Made by a program: the position numbers and the translations under genes. A stretch of 64,000 nucleotides of DNA. Source: Mesaphorura yosii. Its lineage: Eukaryota; Arthropoda; Collembola; Poduromorpha; Tullbergiidae. Below are positions 35,401 to 48,100 of the stretch, piece after piece (within the stretch, counting starts at the first letter, position 1; every line of letters starts with the position of its first letter). Under the pieces are notes generated by a model. It did no database searches, was not told where the DNA came from, and saw only the letters and a list, made by a program, of their open reading frames with translations. Location: contig WIXG01000055.1 in the NCBI GenBank assembly GCA_009869945.1, positions 62,001 to 126,000 on the forward strand, read 5' to 3'.

Positions 35401-38400
35401 AATGCAATACGAAAGGGAATTACGGGCTCTTGTCTGAGCCCGAGCTTTCTGAGTCGTGAATCCACGCATCTACACATACATTTGAGAAGACGAGACCATT
35501 TTTGCCATTTGCCATGAAAGAAAAGTTAAAACTCAATGAGACATACTTCTGCCTATTTCCAGCGTGGCTTGGACCCCAACGAAGCATGCGATATCTGTCT
35601 CATATTGCCAGGAAACGGGAAATCCCTGCTCTCACAAGGCAAGGGAGAAAACGGAGAAAGATGCTCGCTCCGCTTGGATAAAAATCAGACTCAGCTCGGC
35701 GGCGGAGTTGAGAGAATGAAACCGGAAAGGAGAAATGAAAGCCAAAACTTTCGCATCGCTTTCCTTCCAAACTTCGCCATGTCATGCCCAGATTTGCTCG
35801 CATAATGCAGGGCAGTTTAGCTTTTGGCAGTGCTCGCCGCTCACTGGCGCCTTTCACCAGGCTCTCGGCGGGCGAGGATCGATTTTTGTTGCTCTTTGTG
35901 CATTGCATTCTCTGCGTCATCTGCACGCAGTTGGTAATTAGTAGGAGATCAGACATTAAGACTTACCCAGCCTTCCTGACTGCACCCGTGCAGTTGAACG
36001 ACGCGGCCGGCTTGCGCGAACCCCGCGACGGTGAGTTTGTCCCGTCGCCTGGCTCGTCGTCGCTCACCGCTGTCGTCAGTGACATCCGCTCATCATCGCT
36101 GATCTGCAGAATAAGAAACATGAAAATTAGCAAAAATGGCAATTAAAAGTTCTATAGAGAGAATGCGATGGAATTTTACGAGCTGAATGCGGCGCATTTC
36201 ACCAAAATTCAGTTAAGAAAAGCACGCATGGTGAAAGTTGGCCTAAACGACGAGTTTAGATTTTTAATTAAAGGCACTTGAAAGTAAATTATAGCATCTA
36301 GTAGTAAAGTTATAGAGTAAAAGGCTGAAAAGATTGCAATATTTCCTGCTTGCTTGCAGGGGTCAACTCACGAAAGAGAATTTTTATGAGTTATGTTCTC
36401 GTGAAATGGAAATTCTTTTTAATGGAAAGGCCGGCCATACTTCGTATTCGCATGCTGGCCGGGGTCCAAGTCATTAGCTGATCACCACTTACAATACTGT
36501 TACGCAGCGCCATTACGCGACGCAGCACTCCATAACGTGTAACGCATAATTTACAGTGCACCCGGCTTTTTTTTTTATCGCCGCGGCCGCGCCGACTAAT
36601 AACAGGGCAAGCAGGCAAGACGAAGGAAAGGGAAAGTCAGTTGCCAATTTATTCAGACTCAGACTCGACTTTTATACCGATGCGGGTCGCAGCACAGAAA
36701 AAGTTGACTCGTCGGATGTCGACTCGTGTTTTGCTAATTGATTCTTAATACATTCAGTCAGCGCCAAGCCAAATTAGCGACTCACGATTCACAGTGAGTT
36801 GAAGTATAACAATGGAGGCTAAATCCAGTGAACCGTGTGCACGAACGAGCAGTCAAGCCAAGTCAATCAATAGTTTGATACTGAAAGGTCTAAGCGAGAT
36901 GCTGGCTTGGCTTTTAATGAGTTGGAACAAAAGCAGCTTCGGTGCTGCTGCTGGTTCTTTACACTTTTTACCATGCCACTGCCACTTCATTCAAAAGCCA
37001 TTTGCCGTTCAAAAGCGAGTTTTCAAACAAGTAAGCCTCGACGAATTTGAACAAGCCTTTGCATTTGACGCCTTTGTGGCTTTGACGTGACTACATCCGA
37101 CATGAGGAGAAGTGCGGTGACGGTGACAAGTGTCTGGGGACCGCTTTCAGAAAGCAATCAGCGAGGACAGGACAGAAGAATAAAAATATCAATTTCACCA
37201 GCGTGCTGGCCACCTGAATCCGTCCAGCGTGACAAGACAAGAAATGATAACATTAGCAATAAAACTGGACGCAGCTCCCACGTTTAAAAAAAAACATCAG
37301 GAATTGAAAGTCGGACAAAACGAGTTTTCAAACACGCGTGGCGCGTTTTACGAGTCGCTCAGCACAAAGCTAAATATTGACAGGATTCTTTGATCGAAGA
37401 AATGTGACACGAAATTACTTTATTTACAGCTTTCACATAAGCTAAAGCCAACCTCGAAATTGACTTTCCTAGCGTCTTTCCTCGAGTTTGGAAAGTTTTA
37501 GTTTCGTCGCTTTGCTAAACTTTGAAAGAAAAACATACTTTGGCAATCAAGAATGGAAAGTCTGACTATGAGCCCATTTGTGTCTCGTAACTCATAACAA
37601 AACACGAAACATCGGAGGATCATCCAAGCGCCCGCCCAAGCTTGGGCGTGCGTGTCCGTTGTTACCTTTGCGAGGAAGAGGACGTTGCACTCTTGCGGCT
37701 GAACATGGGGCCACATGTGCCTGTGCGCATGGCGCTTGAGGCCCCTGACCTCGTGCGCTGCGTGGGAGCACTCGCAGTCCGTCTCGGCCTCGTCCTCCCG
37801 CGACGCCACTACGCGACGTGCCCAGTTGACGAGCCCCGCCCAATTGGGGCTCCGCAGAATGAGCTCCTGCTGCTTCCGGGGGTACGGGTACGTGTAGTAC
37901 TGCTCAGAGGACTTATTGCTCAGCGTCGAGACGGGTCGAGAGATCGGCTCCTCCGCCGGCCCCAGCGACTGCTGGTAGTAATACGCCCCGCCACTCCCTG
38001 GCGCAGGCACCGCCGCCGTGTAGTACGCGGCCCGCCCAGCATTCGCCTCGTCGTCGCTCTTGATGCCCCGCGCACCGAAGCCCTGCGCCTGGGCGTAGTG
38101 CAGCTGCTGCTGCCGGAGGAGGCGCTGGTGCTGCTGCTGGAAGCTGAGCCGAGTTGGCGTCTGCGTCAGCGCCCCCGCCGACCCGAGCCCCTGTTGCGGC
38201 GGCAGGAAGCTCTGGAAGCCTGCATTGGACGGGAGCGACGTGTGCTGAGGCACCCGCTGGCCTGGCCCCTGGCCGGAGCCCTTCAGCGGCTGGAAGTGGT
38301 GTTGCTGGTACTGCTGCGACAGCGCAGCCAAGTAGTCGGAGGTGGAGGTGGGCGGCCCTCGCCCAGAAGTGACCATCTGCGGGTGGCCGGTCTTGTGCCG

Positions 38401-41400
38401 GTACGCCTTGGAGATCGATGAGTGAGCAGCGGAGGTCGGAGGGGCGTAGCTCGGAAGGTGGTCGGGGTGGGCGCCCGAGCCCTGCTCAGGGTCCCACGAA
38501 CTCAGCACGTCCGACACGAAGGAGTACAGCTCGTGAATCGAGTTGTATTGATCGAGAGGTTGTGACGGCTGCGGTTGCGAACGTGCCCCGCCCTCGTCAC
38601 TCCCGGGCCCACCAGTCGGGTGGCTTCGGTCATTCGGCGCCTGATGGTTGTTGTTACAGGACTTCTGCGGCGGCGACACGAAGGCTGAGCGGGGACTCGC
38701 GAATGAGGAGGTGGAGGGAGGCTGGTGGGACTTCCCTCCGAGGAAGGTGGAGAGCGTGGGCGCAGGGCGACCGGGCTTCGGCTGGAGCTGCTGCGGGGCT
38801 GCTGGACCACTCGGGCGAGGGCACGCTGGGCTCTGACTTTTGGAGGAGTCCACTTCAAACGCAATTTGAAGGTGGACCGAATTTATGCCGACTTGTCAGC
38901 AGAACATTACAATTGCACGATTCTTCAGCAAGCGCCAAACCAAATCCGGCTGGCTCAAGTAAAATCCATTCCGACGGAGTCGCAGCGCAGTAGTTTCAAG
39001 TCACGCGGTTCTGATGAAGAATCGACACCTGATTCACACACGCACTTTTTCCCCTACGAACTTCAGGAGGAAAGACAAAAGCACGCTCTCATTTGTCTCT
39101 GCCATTCACCAAACGCAAACGGCTCGGATCAAGCTGACACGAAATCGATTTGCAGTTGTCAAACTACGTTCAAGCGCGTTGGTGGTGAAAGTGGGAAGGC
39201 GAATCTCGAGCTTTTATTTATGATCTCGTAATTTCACTTTCACATGCAATGGCAACAAAATCTTCCCGGCTCAGAACTCGCAATAAATTCGCATCGCCTT
39301 CCACCTCGCCAAAAATTGTGTCTCGCCACAGAAATGACACGGCCTGCGTGCAAAATTGTTAAACTGCGATTGGCACCTCGAAAATTGGAACTTGTGTCTT
39401 GTGCGTTTTTAGTCTTTGTGGAGCGTGGTTCAGCCAGTCTTTCAAGTCACGATTCACGGGCACAAGCACTCAGTGCAGGCAGGATGTGATGGCTGGAGTT
39501 CAACCACGGGACTAAACATTGACGAGTAAACTTTCCAAACCAGCAGCTTTCTCTCAGCAGCAAAGAAAGGAGAAGAGAAAAGAAGAGAAGAGAAAGCAGT
39601 GCAGAGCCGAACTACAAAATCGACCGCGTGCCTGCCACGCATGCAGGCGAGCCAAGCCAAGTGAGTTTACGGGCTCGTGCTCTTTCTCGAGCCTGGAAAC
39701 GTGCAGTTTCCAGACTCTCTCGTAAAGAATTACGAACATGGCACGCAAGCTAAGCTGGAAACCACGGCATAGAAGCGTTGCTTGTGCCTAGAAGACTCTC
39801 CCGACATGATCTTTACGCAGAGCACAACGGCAATGGCCAAATTGTGATTCTGTAATATTTCTGTTTACCTTCGTCTTACCGCTCCGTATATATAGTTTGA
39901 TGGATGAATGCTAACATTGCTGATTGCCGTGTACTATACTCGGCTCACAAAGGAATCGGGAAGAGTAATTGTGCACACAATGTAAAACTCACGGACTTCG
40001 ACCATCGTGTGCCGTGTAATTCGTGTTCCGTGCTTAATTATGCAGAGCACGCATAACAACTCATTTTTCTGTACTTCTGCTTCGCCCACACTTATTTAAT
40101 TATAATTATGAACTCTATGCATGCACGCTCTGCCATGCCTTGCGCAATGCTCTTGGCTTTAGTCTCCTGCGAGTAGTGGCGAGTAATTAGAAGGAAAAGA
40201 CATCGACCGCGAACAGCGCAGAGTAGAGTAGAGTAGAGTTCTAAATTATGAAGGCAAGACTCCGAACTCGTATTTGCGGTTTATCTCGACTGATCTTCGC
40301 CTTGCCTGCCTGGTCGTATTCTGATCCCCTGAGAATTGGCGTATTGGTTTATTCCATGATGCTTGTCCTTCGTCCGTATGTCAGGACTCAACATTCACAA
40401 GTGCACTCGGCACGGGAGACCAACTCGTAAAATTTCCTCGCATTGCAATGGACTGCTGGACTGATTCCTTTTATTTCGCAGTGCCGTCGCCGAGTGCGTT
40501 TTTTTGCGTTGTTGTTGTGAGTCTTACCTCTGAAGATGTGAGGTAACAGAGGCGAGAGTCGGTCGACTCGACAGAGACCTGCTGACGCACCGACCCGTAC
40601 TTGCCTCCTCCGTGCACTTCGCGGTCCGAGAAGTAACCCGACCGAGCTCCTTCCCTGTCCGAGTAGTACCCCGACCGAGCGGGCACGTGAGCCTCGTGCC
40701 CGTAAACTCCGCTCGACCTGCAATCAAAATTGCAAAATGCATTATAATAAAATCACACAACCAACCAAGCACGAAATGTAGCATTCGAGATTCGCTATGC
40801 GAACATTTAGTACGCTATTTTCAAATGAGATGACAATTTCCCGTCAATTCTGAGAGACGAGTTTCCCTTGCATTTATTTAATTTACAAGTTTACGACCCC
40901 GAGCGAGGATCTCGAATTCTGAGGAGGGAGGTTGTGTCCTTAGCTTGCTCGTTGGCTCCATAAATTCAATTCTGAGCGCATTAAAGAGTCTCTCGTGACT
41001 CGCGAGCCCTATTATGATAATATATTCGAGCGAGGCCTCGCGACATGTAATGAAAATCTATTCTCTGCCTCCGCACTCTCCCGCCTTGTCTCCCCATATT
41101 TTATCACGGGTCGCATTACGCCTAAGCAAAGCACTTGCGGGAGAGATTTAAGACCTGCTCAGGAATCAAATGCCAAAGTAGAAAACACGATTCTGAGAAA
41201 GGAGAAATGCGATCTTAGAACATAAATTAAAGTAGCGTTTTTAGTTTTTGCTCTCATCCTCGACAAATATTGCACTTTTGCACGCATGTCGCCCTCGCAC
41301 TCTCGTCGTGTGGGAAACGAATTTGAGTCTTGCTCACCGTGAGTTGTGATCGCTGAGGTAGCCGCGGTCCCGAAAGTCTGAGGAATAGCCGCCGGAGAGG

Positions 41401-44400
41401 GCGTCCGAGTCACGGGACTCGCGAGAGACTTCCCGCGAAGTTCGAAAATTGTCTCTCGTGACGGCGCCAGACGGAAGAAATCGCGGAAGCGTCGTCGAGC
41501 GAGAGTTGAGTTGTTGCGGAACAGCTGCAAAAATACCCACACAAGAAAATCACCATCACAATCACACCACTCATCATCCTCACCATTGCCCATCGCGCGG
41601 AAAGCATCATTATCGAAATTATCGTGCACGGAATTGCACGGGCGTTTAAGCGAAAGGAGTCTTGGAGTCTCGCAGACGATGGTGGGAAAATTACGAGAAA
41701 AGACGCGGCGATGAAATTACTGAACCGAAACCCTCGGTTAAAGAATATCGGGAGAAATGAGAGGAAATAATTCAAAAGAGAGGAGAAAATTGAACGAAAG
41801 TGGCTCGGAAAATCTTTTCGCTGGTTTGGTTTGGATTGTGAAGCGCAGTAAAGCTCTCCTGACATCTGCTGCCTTCGCTCAACACGAACTGAGCTGCTTT
41901 CTCCATTTTCTGAGTTCTTGCGGACTTTCTCACCTAGATTTTCGTTGCTTTGTGAAATGATTGCTTCGAATGTGTGGAGACTGTAGCTTTCGGCGTCCAT
42001 TCCTTTGGCCAGCGTGTTGCGGAGATGCTGCTCGTACTCCAGCAGAAGTCGGGCCGTCGGGGAACCCGAAGGACTTTTCGGAGCTGCGAAGAGGTAAATA
42101 CTAATTAGTGCTAGTACGTAACATTTTTAATAATTTGCAACTGCAGATGAGGTTTGTGGCTGAGCGTACCGTCGCCTTCGGGGCTTGAGCTCGGGGGCGT
42201 CGTGGCGTAGTACGCGTGGTCAAACGCTGGGTGTGAAGGCTCGGGCGACGAGGCGCTCTTCATTTTTCCGTAGCCCGTCTGTGTGCCAACTCCACGACCT
42301 GCAATTAATTTAGGAATTTAATAAGGAACGGAGGAAACAAAACTTGTGTCGCTTGTCGGGTTAAGTAGCAAAATGTTTAGCTTTCAGGTGGCGGCTACGC
42401 ACTTCTTTCCTGCGCCTTTCGGAGTGTTCCGTTGACTCGTTTTCCGCGTCCCTGCATGGTTGCTGCATGTCTGATTTCTGGCTCTGAGATGTAGCCGTCG
42501 TGGTGGTAGATGCGGTGGCCGATTTCTGGGGAAGTGACAACAGAACCTGATGACCCCGGCAAGGGCTTTAGCAGCCGCTTAAGCGTATGACTGTCGGTCA
42601 GACCGTCACCTGTCGGCGTCGTATTTGTCCCGATCGTCGACTTCTGCGCCATAGACCGCCTGCAATAGAATCAAAGGAGCGCATTACTCGTCTGTCAGCA
42701 AACGGCATAATTCGTGGACTTGATTCAGACCTTGTCATTGGGTATGGCGGCTGCTGTAGCACGAGCTCAGTCTGCTGCTGCTGAGACAAAACGCCCCGAC
42801 CTCCGCGTCCCACGTGCACGCCGCCCTGCTGCACCGTCACGTCCTCCGTGCTTTTGCTCCGAGCCTTCCTCCGTTCCAGAGTCGAGTCTTTGACGCTGTC
42901 CGAGTAGTCCACCGACTTGGAGGCCACGATTTCACGACCTCCGCGCCCAGCACTCCGGCCACGCATCAACGTGCCGCCGTCGGTCTCCCCGTCAGTCCCG
43001 ATTCCCTGCGACAAAGAAATCCAATTAAAATTCAACTCCAGTTTGGCATCAATGAATTCCATGGTAGTTAGATTGTCACCTTTGATTCTGTGCGTCTCAT
43101 CGACCCCGTGGAAGTCTGCTGGACGAGCGCTGAACGAGGCAGCGTGGAAGCGGCTGAAAATTAAGATCGATCATTGCACGCGAATCAGTGTGCCTTAATT
43201 GTTAGTGTGTTTGTCATACCTCTGAATCTGGGGTCCATCGCTCGGAGCCGCGCGTACTGCTCGGCCGTCATGCACGTACATTGCGGCTCTCGCGACTTTG
43301 AGGGCGACGTCGGGGTGGAAAGCGGGCGTCGTCGGCCGCTGCCAGCAACGTTCATGGACGTCGAGTTGATGCGTCCACTCCCGCCCCGACTCCCGCCGCC
43401 CCGCTCGAAGCCCCCGCGCCCTGCGCCCACACGCGCGCTGTTGTCCAACCGCAACGAGTACGAAGAACTCGCCTTCCGCGAGAATTTGAACGCGGGTGAC
43501 TGCGCACAGGAAATAAAAACATTAGAAAAAAACGTGGAAGCACGGAAGGACAATGCAGTCGGCCTTCGAGTCATGGGTGTCAATGAATTTGAGTGGCCGT
43601 GGACGGGTTTGCTTCCGGCATCAACCTGGCTGTCTTGAATGGGAAGGAAGTGAAACCCCACAAGACTGAAAAAGATTCTTCCGCCCTCCCACTGCTTTTA
43701 GGTTTTATAAGGTTTGATTGTTGACGTGCACTTGCACGGACTGTTTGTGGCTTTCGTAAACATTTCTACAAGAATCGGTTCTTCCTGGATTTGAAAAATA
43801 TTGCTGCGTGTCTGCGCCGCGGTTGATGGAGAAAAGAATTTATTACGACGGCTCTTGATTACAAGTGACCGTCTTGCTGGCTGGTGTTGCTTTCCTTGTT
43901 TAAAGTTTTAATGACATATGATTGAAAAGAGAACCGAGGAAAGTTTTCCACGGTCTGTAGTTCAAGAGCGTGGGAACACGGCGGGGCTGTGGCTGCCTGA
44001 TTATTAGATTTGCCAAAGTTAAGTAGCTCAGCTCCCTACTTGCACAGACCAGCAAAGGGTGATGAGCACGAGAGCATGACGTTAAGATAATCCAATCAAG
44101 ACTACGCTCATCTTTCCATTTTCCATCTCAGCCTGCACACTTCTGAAATCTATCGCGACAAGACGAGTAACAACAAACGTCAACGCTCCTGCGAGGCAAA
44201 ATTCATCGACACCGACCAAATTCACTTAAAACCTTCGCCTTCTCGAAGAAGACAGACAAGCCAAGTCGACTTGATCTTCTGGAAGGTCAAAATCTCATTA
44301 TGTTAATTATGTGGTGGGCACTCACGCAGCATTCTCGAAATTGTTTCGCATCGATCGGCGACGTGAAGTTGAGGCCCCACGTGTCACTCGTGACGGGGTC

Positions 44401-44897
44401 CTTCCAGTATACGAAGCATTCAGAGGCTTGACCAATCCGCGTTCCTAAAATGGATCACAGCGATCAATTACCTTTGCTTTGGAGGAGAAGAAGAAGCAGT
44501 TAAAAATTCTGCTTACCTGGTTGGACGAGTCTCACGTCGAGGATTTTGTCCACCTGCGAGTTGTAGGCGGTGATGTGAAACACGACCTCGGGCGCATCCT
44601 GCAAGACGCAAGAGGGAAATCAGTGATGGCAAGTTCAAGCGAGCATTGGCCAAGTGGGGGCCTATGTACCTGAATGCAGGTGACGTTGACGGGGACGAGG
44701 TCCTCAGAGACCTGCTGCCACTTGACCTGTCCACCGCCAGCGGAGGAGACGTGAAACACTTCGGCCCAGACGCGCAGGAGGTGGCCGTCGCGCTTGTTGA
44801 AGCTTCTGCTGGAGGAGCCGGCGCTCCAGGGCGTATCTTCGTAGCGGTACGGCTTGCGACTAAGCGGCCCACAATTGCAACTCAGTTTGTTTCCCAT
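22671..44897 (-). CDS. sif: Still life, TIAM-family Rac guanine-nucleotide exchange factor (whole gene)
   Basis: Twenty-eight coding exons on the minus strand sum to 5733 bp, 1910 residues, close to Drosophila SIF (just over 2000). Order of domains: N-myristoylation signal MGNKLS; WH1/EVH1-like domain (about 25-145); Ser/Arg/Gly-rich linker; PH1 (about 705-830); coiled coil plus Ex (to about 920); Ras-binding domain (about 985-1050); PDZ (about 1075-1150); DH catalytic domain (about 1297-1500); PH2 (about 1530-1670); Ser-rich tail ending KKGGKK. Known role: loads GTP on Rac, links membrane signals to actin, and in flies acts at synaptic terminals. Exons are given in the block entries. A good acceptor at 45165 shows that the 5' UTR begins in a further exon upstream, and an extra coding exon lies at about 37666-38853. 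Confidence 0.97.
23813..27224 (-). CDS. sif: sif exons 19-25: linker, DH catalytic domain and PH2
   Basis: Exons: 27224-27120, 26375-26254, 26051-25836, 25765-25565, 24953-24665, 24577-24282 and 24221-23813. The Dbl-homology domain starts at [14 protein letters not shown] (CR1), continues with [20 protein letters not shown] and the [20 protein letters not shown] helix (CR3, the Rac contact surface), and ends [21 protein letters not shown]2 follows with [39 protein letters not shown] and the C-terminal helix [20 protein letters not shown]. The 60-bp intron 24222-24281 has no stop in frame, so read-through would add 20 residues; splice sites and family alignment favour removal. Confidence 0.95.
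27312..29661 (-). CDS. sif: sif exons 14-18: coiled coil, Ex, Ras-binding and PDZ domains
   Basis: Exons: 29661-29479, 28965-28708, 28617-28447, 28214-28028 and 27479-27312. Exon 14 completes the CC-Ex region ([20 protein letters not shown]). Exon 15 carries [20 protein letters not shown] and a basic AGRGATKRR stretch. Exon 16 is the Raf-like Ras-binding domain ([32 protein letters not shown]). Exons 17-18 make the PDZ domain with [14 protein letters not shown] as the carboxylate-loop strand and [20 protein letters not shown] as the core. Confidence 0.95.
30193..36103 (-). CDS. sif: sif exons 12-13: acidic segment and PH1 domain
   Basis: Exons 36103-35967 and 30604-30193, separated by a 5.4-kb intron. 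Exon 12 gives [20 protein letters not shown] and the conserved [12 protein letters not shown]. Exon 13 holds the first PH domain: [60 protein letters not shown] and the terminal helix [18 protein letters not shown] that leads into the coiled coil. In TIAM proteins this PH-CC-Ex unit binds phosphoinositides and scaffold partners at the membrane. Confidence 0.95.
30605..35966. other. sif intron 12, no gene seen
   Basis: 5.4 kb of intron with no supported coding exon on either strand. It contains a CACGA microsatellite at about 34079-34094 and short ATGCAAA-type clusters near 31170 and 34790. It is a plausible place for enhancers, but nothing specific can be shown. Confidence 0.5.
36104..40527. 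other. sif intron 11, apart from the extra exon
   Basis: 4.4 kb intron. Besides the extra coding exon at about 37666-38853, the stretches 36104-37665 and 38854-40527 show no supported gene. A GAGTA microsatellite lies at about 40219-40239. Plus-strand frames opposite the extra exon (37642-38421, 38418-38993) are its antisense shadows. Confidence 0.5.
37666..38853 (-). CDS. sif: Extra coding exon inside a sif intron
   Basis: A frame open for 396 codons from a GTG at 38853, lying between sif exons 11 and 12, ends at a strong GTAACA donor (37665) in phase 0, the phase needed to join exon 12. The product is Pro/Gln/Ser-rich with two coding-like islands: [20 protein letters not shown] and an end part with [19 protein letters not shown], a His/Cys-rich stretch and [11 protein letters not shown]. 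No in-frame ATG precedes residue 160. It is therefore either a cassette exon (a phase-0 acceptor candidate gives a start at 38832) or follows an unseen short first exon from an alternative promoter. Either way, a sif isoform with a different region before PH1 is predicted. A separate nested gene is less likely because the frame has no good end of its own. Confidence 0.65.
40528..44897 (-). CDS. sif: sif exons 1-11: myristoylated WH1 domain and linker
   Basis: Exons: 44897-44670, 44598-44517, 44444-44326, 43499-43220, 43153-43080, 43005-42731, 42659-42403, 42298-42170, 42083-41934, 41524-41338 and 40717-40528. The first three encode the conserved N-terminus: [45 protein letters not shown], then [20 protein letters not shown] and the [17 protein letters not shown] end. 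The rest is a Ser/Arg/Gly-rich linker with conserved islands such as [39 protein letters not shown], tandem [11 protein letters not shown]-type repeats and [11 protein letters not shown]. Exon 6 uses a weak GTCTGA donor at 42730. The ATG at 44897 is chosen over the upstream in-frame one at 44987 because it creates MGNKLS. Confidence 0.93.
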
Positions 44898-45163
44898 CAA
44901 AAAGATCACCGTGAGGCAGTTCTCCTGGCCAACGACTCGGGCGAGAGTAAATCCTGGGCTCCGCGTGAGCTTTTGACCAGCACTCAACTGTCCTCAGCTA
45001 ATTTTGAGCGTTATTCACATCCTCCGCGACGCTCACAACCTTGTTTTCATTGCAGCAGATTGCATGCAGTTGAAGTTGAGTGGGCTGGGTTGAGGCTTGG
45101 GTATGGGAACTGCGGCTAATTTTGAGCTTGAGTTCAGGCGAACGTTTTCCGGAGCACGTCGCA

Positions 45164-45168
45164 CCTGA
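45164..45168 (-). other. sif: Splice acceptor of the sif 5' UTR
   Basis: On the minus strand a pyrimidine-rich run (TTTGTCTCTTTCAG) ends at 45165, 267 bp before the sif ATG. No other strong acceptor intervenes. The first translated exon therefore probably runs 45164-44670, and at least one noncoding exon lies farther to the right. Confidence 0.45.
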
Positions 45169-45169
45169 A

Positions 45170-48100
45170 AGAGACAAAGTAGAAAGCAATTAGCAAAGGA
45201 TCAATTCGGCCGCGCACTCTTTGACCCGAAAATTCGTCGGAATCAGCTCAAAATTCAAGTGCGTGCTTATTCGCGCTGTTATTTTATTTGGTTCGTAATA
45301 TTTCTGGTGCAAACGAGCTTCTCTTAGATAATCAAATAATATTTAAACAAAATCCAGGTGGATTTCATGTCCTCTGCAGAAGCTGGATACTATGCCTTGA
45401 TGCAATTGGGTCAGTTGCCTCAAGTTAACTACAGCAAAGTGAGTCCCATTTTAATTGCATTTGTAATTCCCTCAATTCGGAAACTTTGCCCCTTGCAAAT
45501 CCCACCAATCAAACTTTCCGAAAACTCCGAATTGGACGCGCATTGTGCTGGTGCCGCTCATTGTCGCTGTTTGCACAGCAGAAATTCAATCACACACCCG
45601 TAATCCCCCTTCTGCTCTCTTCCTGCTGCATCCGTTTCCACGAATTCAAGGGATTTGGGCCGACCAAATCAATAAACGACATAAACGACTCTTTCCAGGC
45701 ACCAGAATTTTTGCATCGCAGGTTTGAGAAATTGCGGGTTTGCATGATCGCGAACGCGAAGAGAGAAGAATGGAAACGCAAACACAGAAGAAGACAGAGC
45801 GGCAGGCAGAAGCAGCAGACACGTCCTGAATTTGGAATCATATTCGCATATCGCTTCCTGAGCCGCCTAACACATCATCTTAACCGTCATTTATCACTCC
45901 TGTACGCGTATGGCGTCGAGGCGGGAGAAGAGAGAAGGCGCGCCTCGACGTCCAGGCAAAATCGCGTTCAAAGCATTCCAGGAGAGTAAGAAGTAGATGA
46001 AAGTGTCCAAATACTACGACGCCTGGCCAAAGTAAACAAGACGAAGACGAAAACGCGAACGTGCAAAGTGACTCCGGTGTGGAGCGCTGCGGGAAAAGGA
46101 ATAAAGAGAGATTTGGCTTGGCATTGCATGCGAAATGACGAGAGGGAATATTGCAAATGATATTGCGGTTTCCCTGAATGGCTTCCTTCCGCTATGCTGC
46201 CTTCTCAAATTGGTCCGACTTTACAATCGAAAATTAAAGTCATTCAAAATTATCACAAAATAATTATCTACCGTTTCGAGAAGCAGCGGAACTGTTCTCT
46301 GGGCATAGTCAAAATTTCCTTGCGAATTGCGAAAAGCCAGAATAAGATTTAAATCTACAAAGTTTACTTTTGCCTTTTCATCGCGATCGGGTAACATGTT
46401 TCACGTCAGTGAGCAAACCGTTCGCTACCAAGCTGGGTCGAGTCGATGCGGATTAGAAAACGTTACGAGCGAATTGTGGGTCCAACTTTTGAGTCCATTC
46501 AAATCGAGAACGTCAAACTCGGTTCGAGCTGCCTTTTAATGGCGAAACTGCATTAAGCCGCCACGAAACTACGAAACATGTTGGCTGTGGACATATTGAC
46601 AAAAGAAATGTGCGAATAAATCGACAGAGGAAAAGTTTCCGATGAATAAAGAAAGAGGTTAAAAAGATTTCAGACTCTTCGAGAATATTTTGCCTGTCTG
46701 TCACGTCGCCGCTGCGAAAGAAACTTTGATTCTGTTCGCTGATATATTTTATTACTTATTACTGCTCGCATGGAACTCGATCAAATACGTGCACACTTCC
46801 TTCGCCTGTCTGTCACCCGTCACCCGCGGCCGAAAGAAGAGAAGAAAGAGTCGCTAAGCGACAACGACGCATTAGCAGGATGATCAAAGATTAAATTCAG
46901 CTTTCATGCCAAGGCAGGGAATTAAGACAAGATTCTTCCAACGATTGCGAAGGTTATTTCCTGAATTAGAAAGCAGATTAGAGGCAGGAAGCAGAAAAGT
47001 CTTTCGTTCGACGCCACTACTTTCGACGTGTCGTCGGCCTGAACTTTCGTCATTCTACACGAAGTTCGTAATTTAGACACTGCCACTGGAAAAGGCCGGG
47101 CATTTTAATGCCCTGGAACACGAAGCAACAATTCAGCCATGCATGCAGGATGAGCATACGATTAAGTGGAAGATTGTGTAATCGATTTACTCGCTTCGCA
47201 GTTCACAAGTTGCTGCCAATTGCCAATTTATGTAATGCACTCTTTCTCCCATGCGTGCATTGTGCTGTGCTTCTGCTGCGTTATTTTGATTCATGTCCTG
47301 TAACGGCAGTCTTGACGTGTTGTTCGATCTAATCAACTATCAACTCCCCACCGGAACAGCAGGTGAAGCAACGTCTTTATTCCCTTACCATCTCACCTGC
47401 GCTGAAAGCAGTCCGATGCCTATGCAGTCCGAAGAAAATTTCGTGTGGGTGGAAACTGAAAACTGTTGCGTTGCGTGCTTGTGGCGCATTACGCAAGAGA
47501 GAAGTGTCTTCTCCCATTAAACGCTCAGGCAGGGAAGCCAATCTGACGTCTCACTTTACGGAATTAAGCCTCACAAAGGTGAAAAGGTCAGAGCCATGAG
47601 CAAGCGAAATTAGCGACTACAAATCAAAATGTGGTCGAAGAATTCGGACATTTGAGTCCAACAGCAGCAGCAGAAGTGTGAGTTAATGCACAGCCACTTC
47701 GCAGTTCGCCCGTGTTTTGCTTTTGGTTTTGCCGCTCTGTTGTTTCTGAGAAGTAGAGCAGAGCAGTAAACAGTTTGTAAAACAGGTTTGGTAGTTTTGT
47801 AGTTCCTCTCTTGTCTTTCTCTTTCATCATAAACCATGGTTTAGTAAGATTGAAATTAAATATTTCATGAAGAGTGGCTCCTGCGCGAGCACTCCCAAAG
47901 CACAACAACGGCAGAGCGGAATTCGGCCAGAGTGTTTGCGTTTGCAAAAAGAAAGAAGTCTCTGGCTTCTTTGCAGTTCAGTTCAGTGGATGATGTACAG
48001 ACGCCTGGCTGCCTGGCTGCCTAACCAACCGACGAGGAAGGAGAAAGTGTTCTTTCACATTTACAACATGGTAATTGCGGGTTTGGGCACAACACACGGC

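Noticed and set aside
37642-38421. Plus-strand 259-codon frame, rich in Arg and Leu
   Set aside because: It is the antisense of the extra sif exon on the minus strand; GC-rich codons in that exon keep the opposite strand open. No domain.
38418-38993. Plus-strand 191-codon frame
   Set aside because: Opposite the start of the extra sif exon; composition is the mirror of Pro/Gln/Ser-rich coding.
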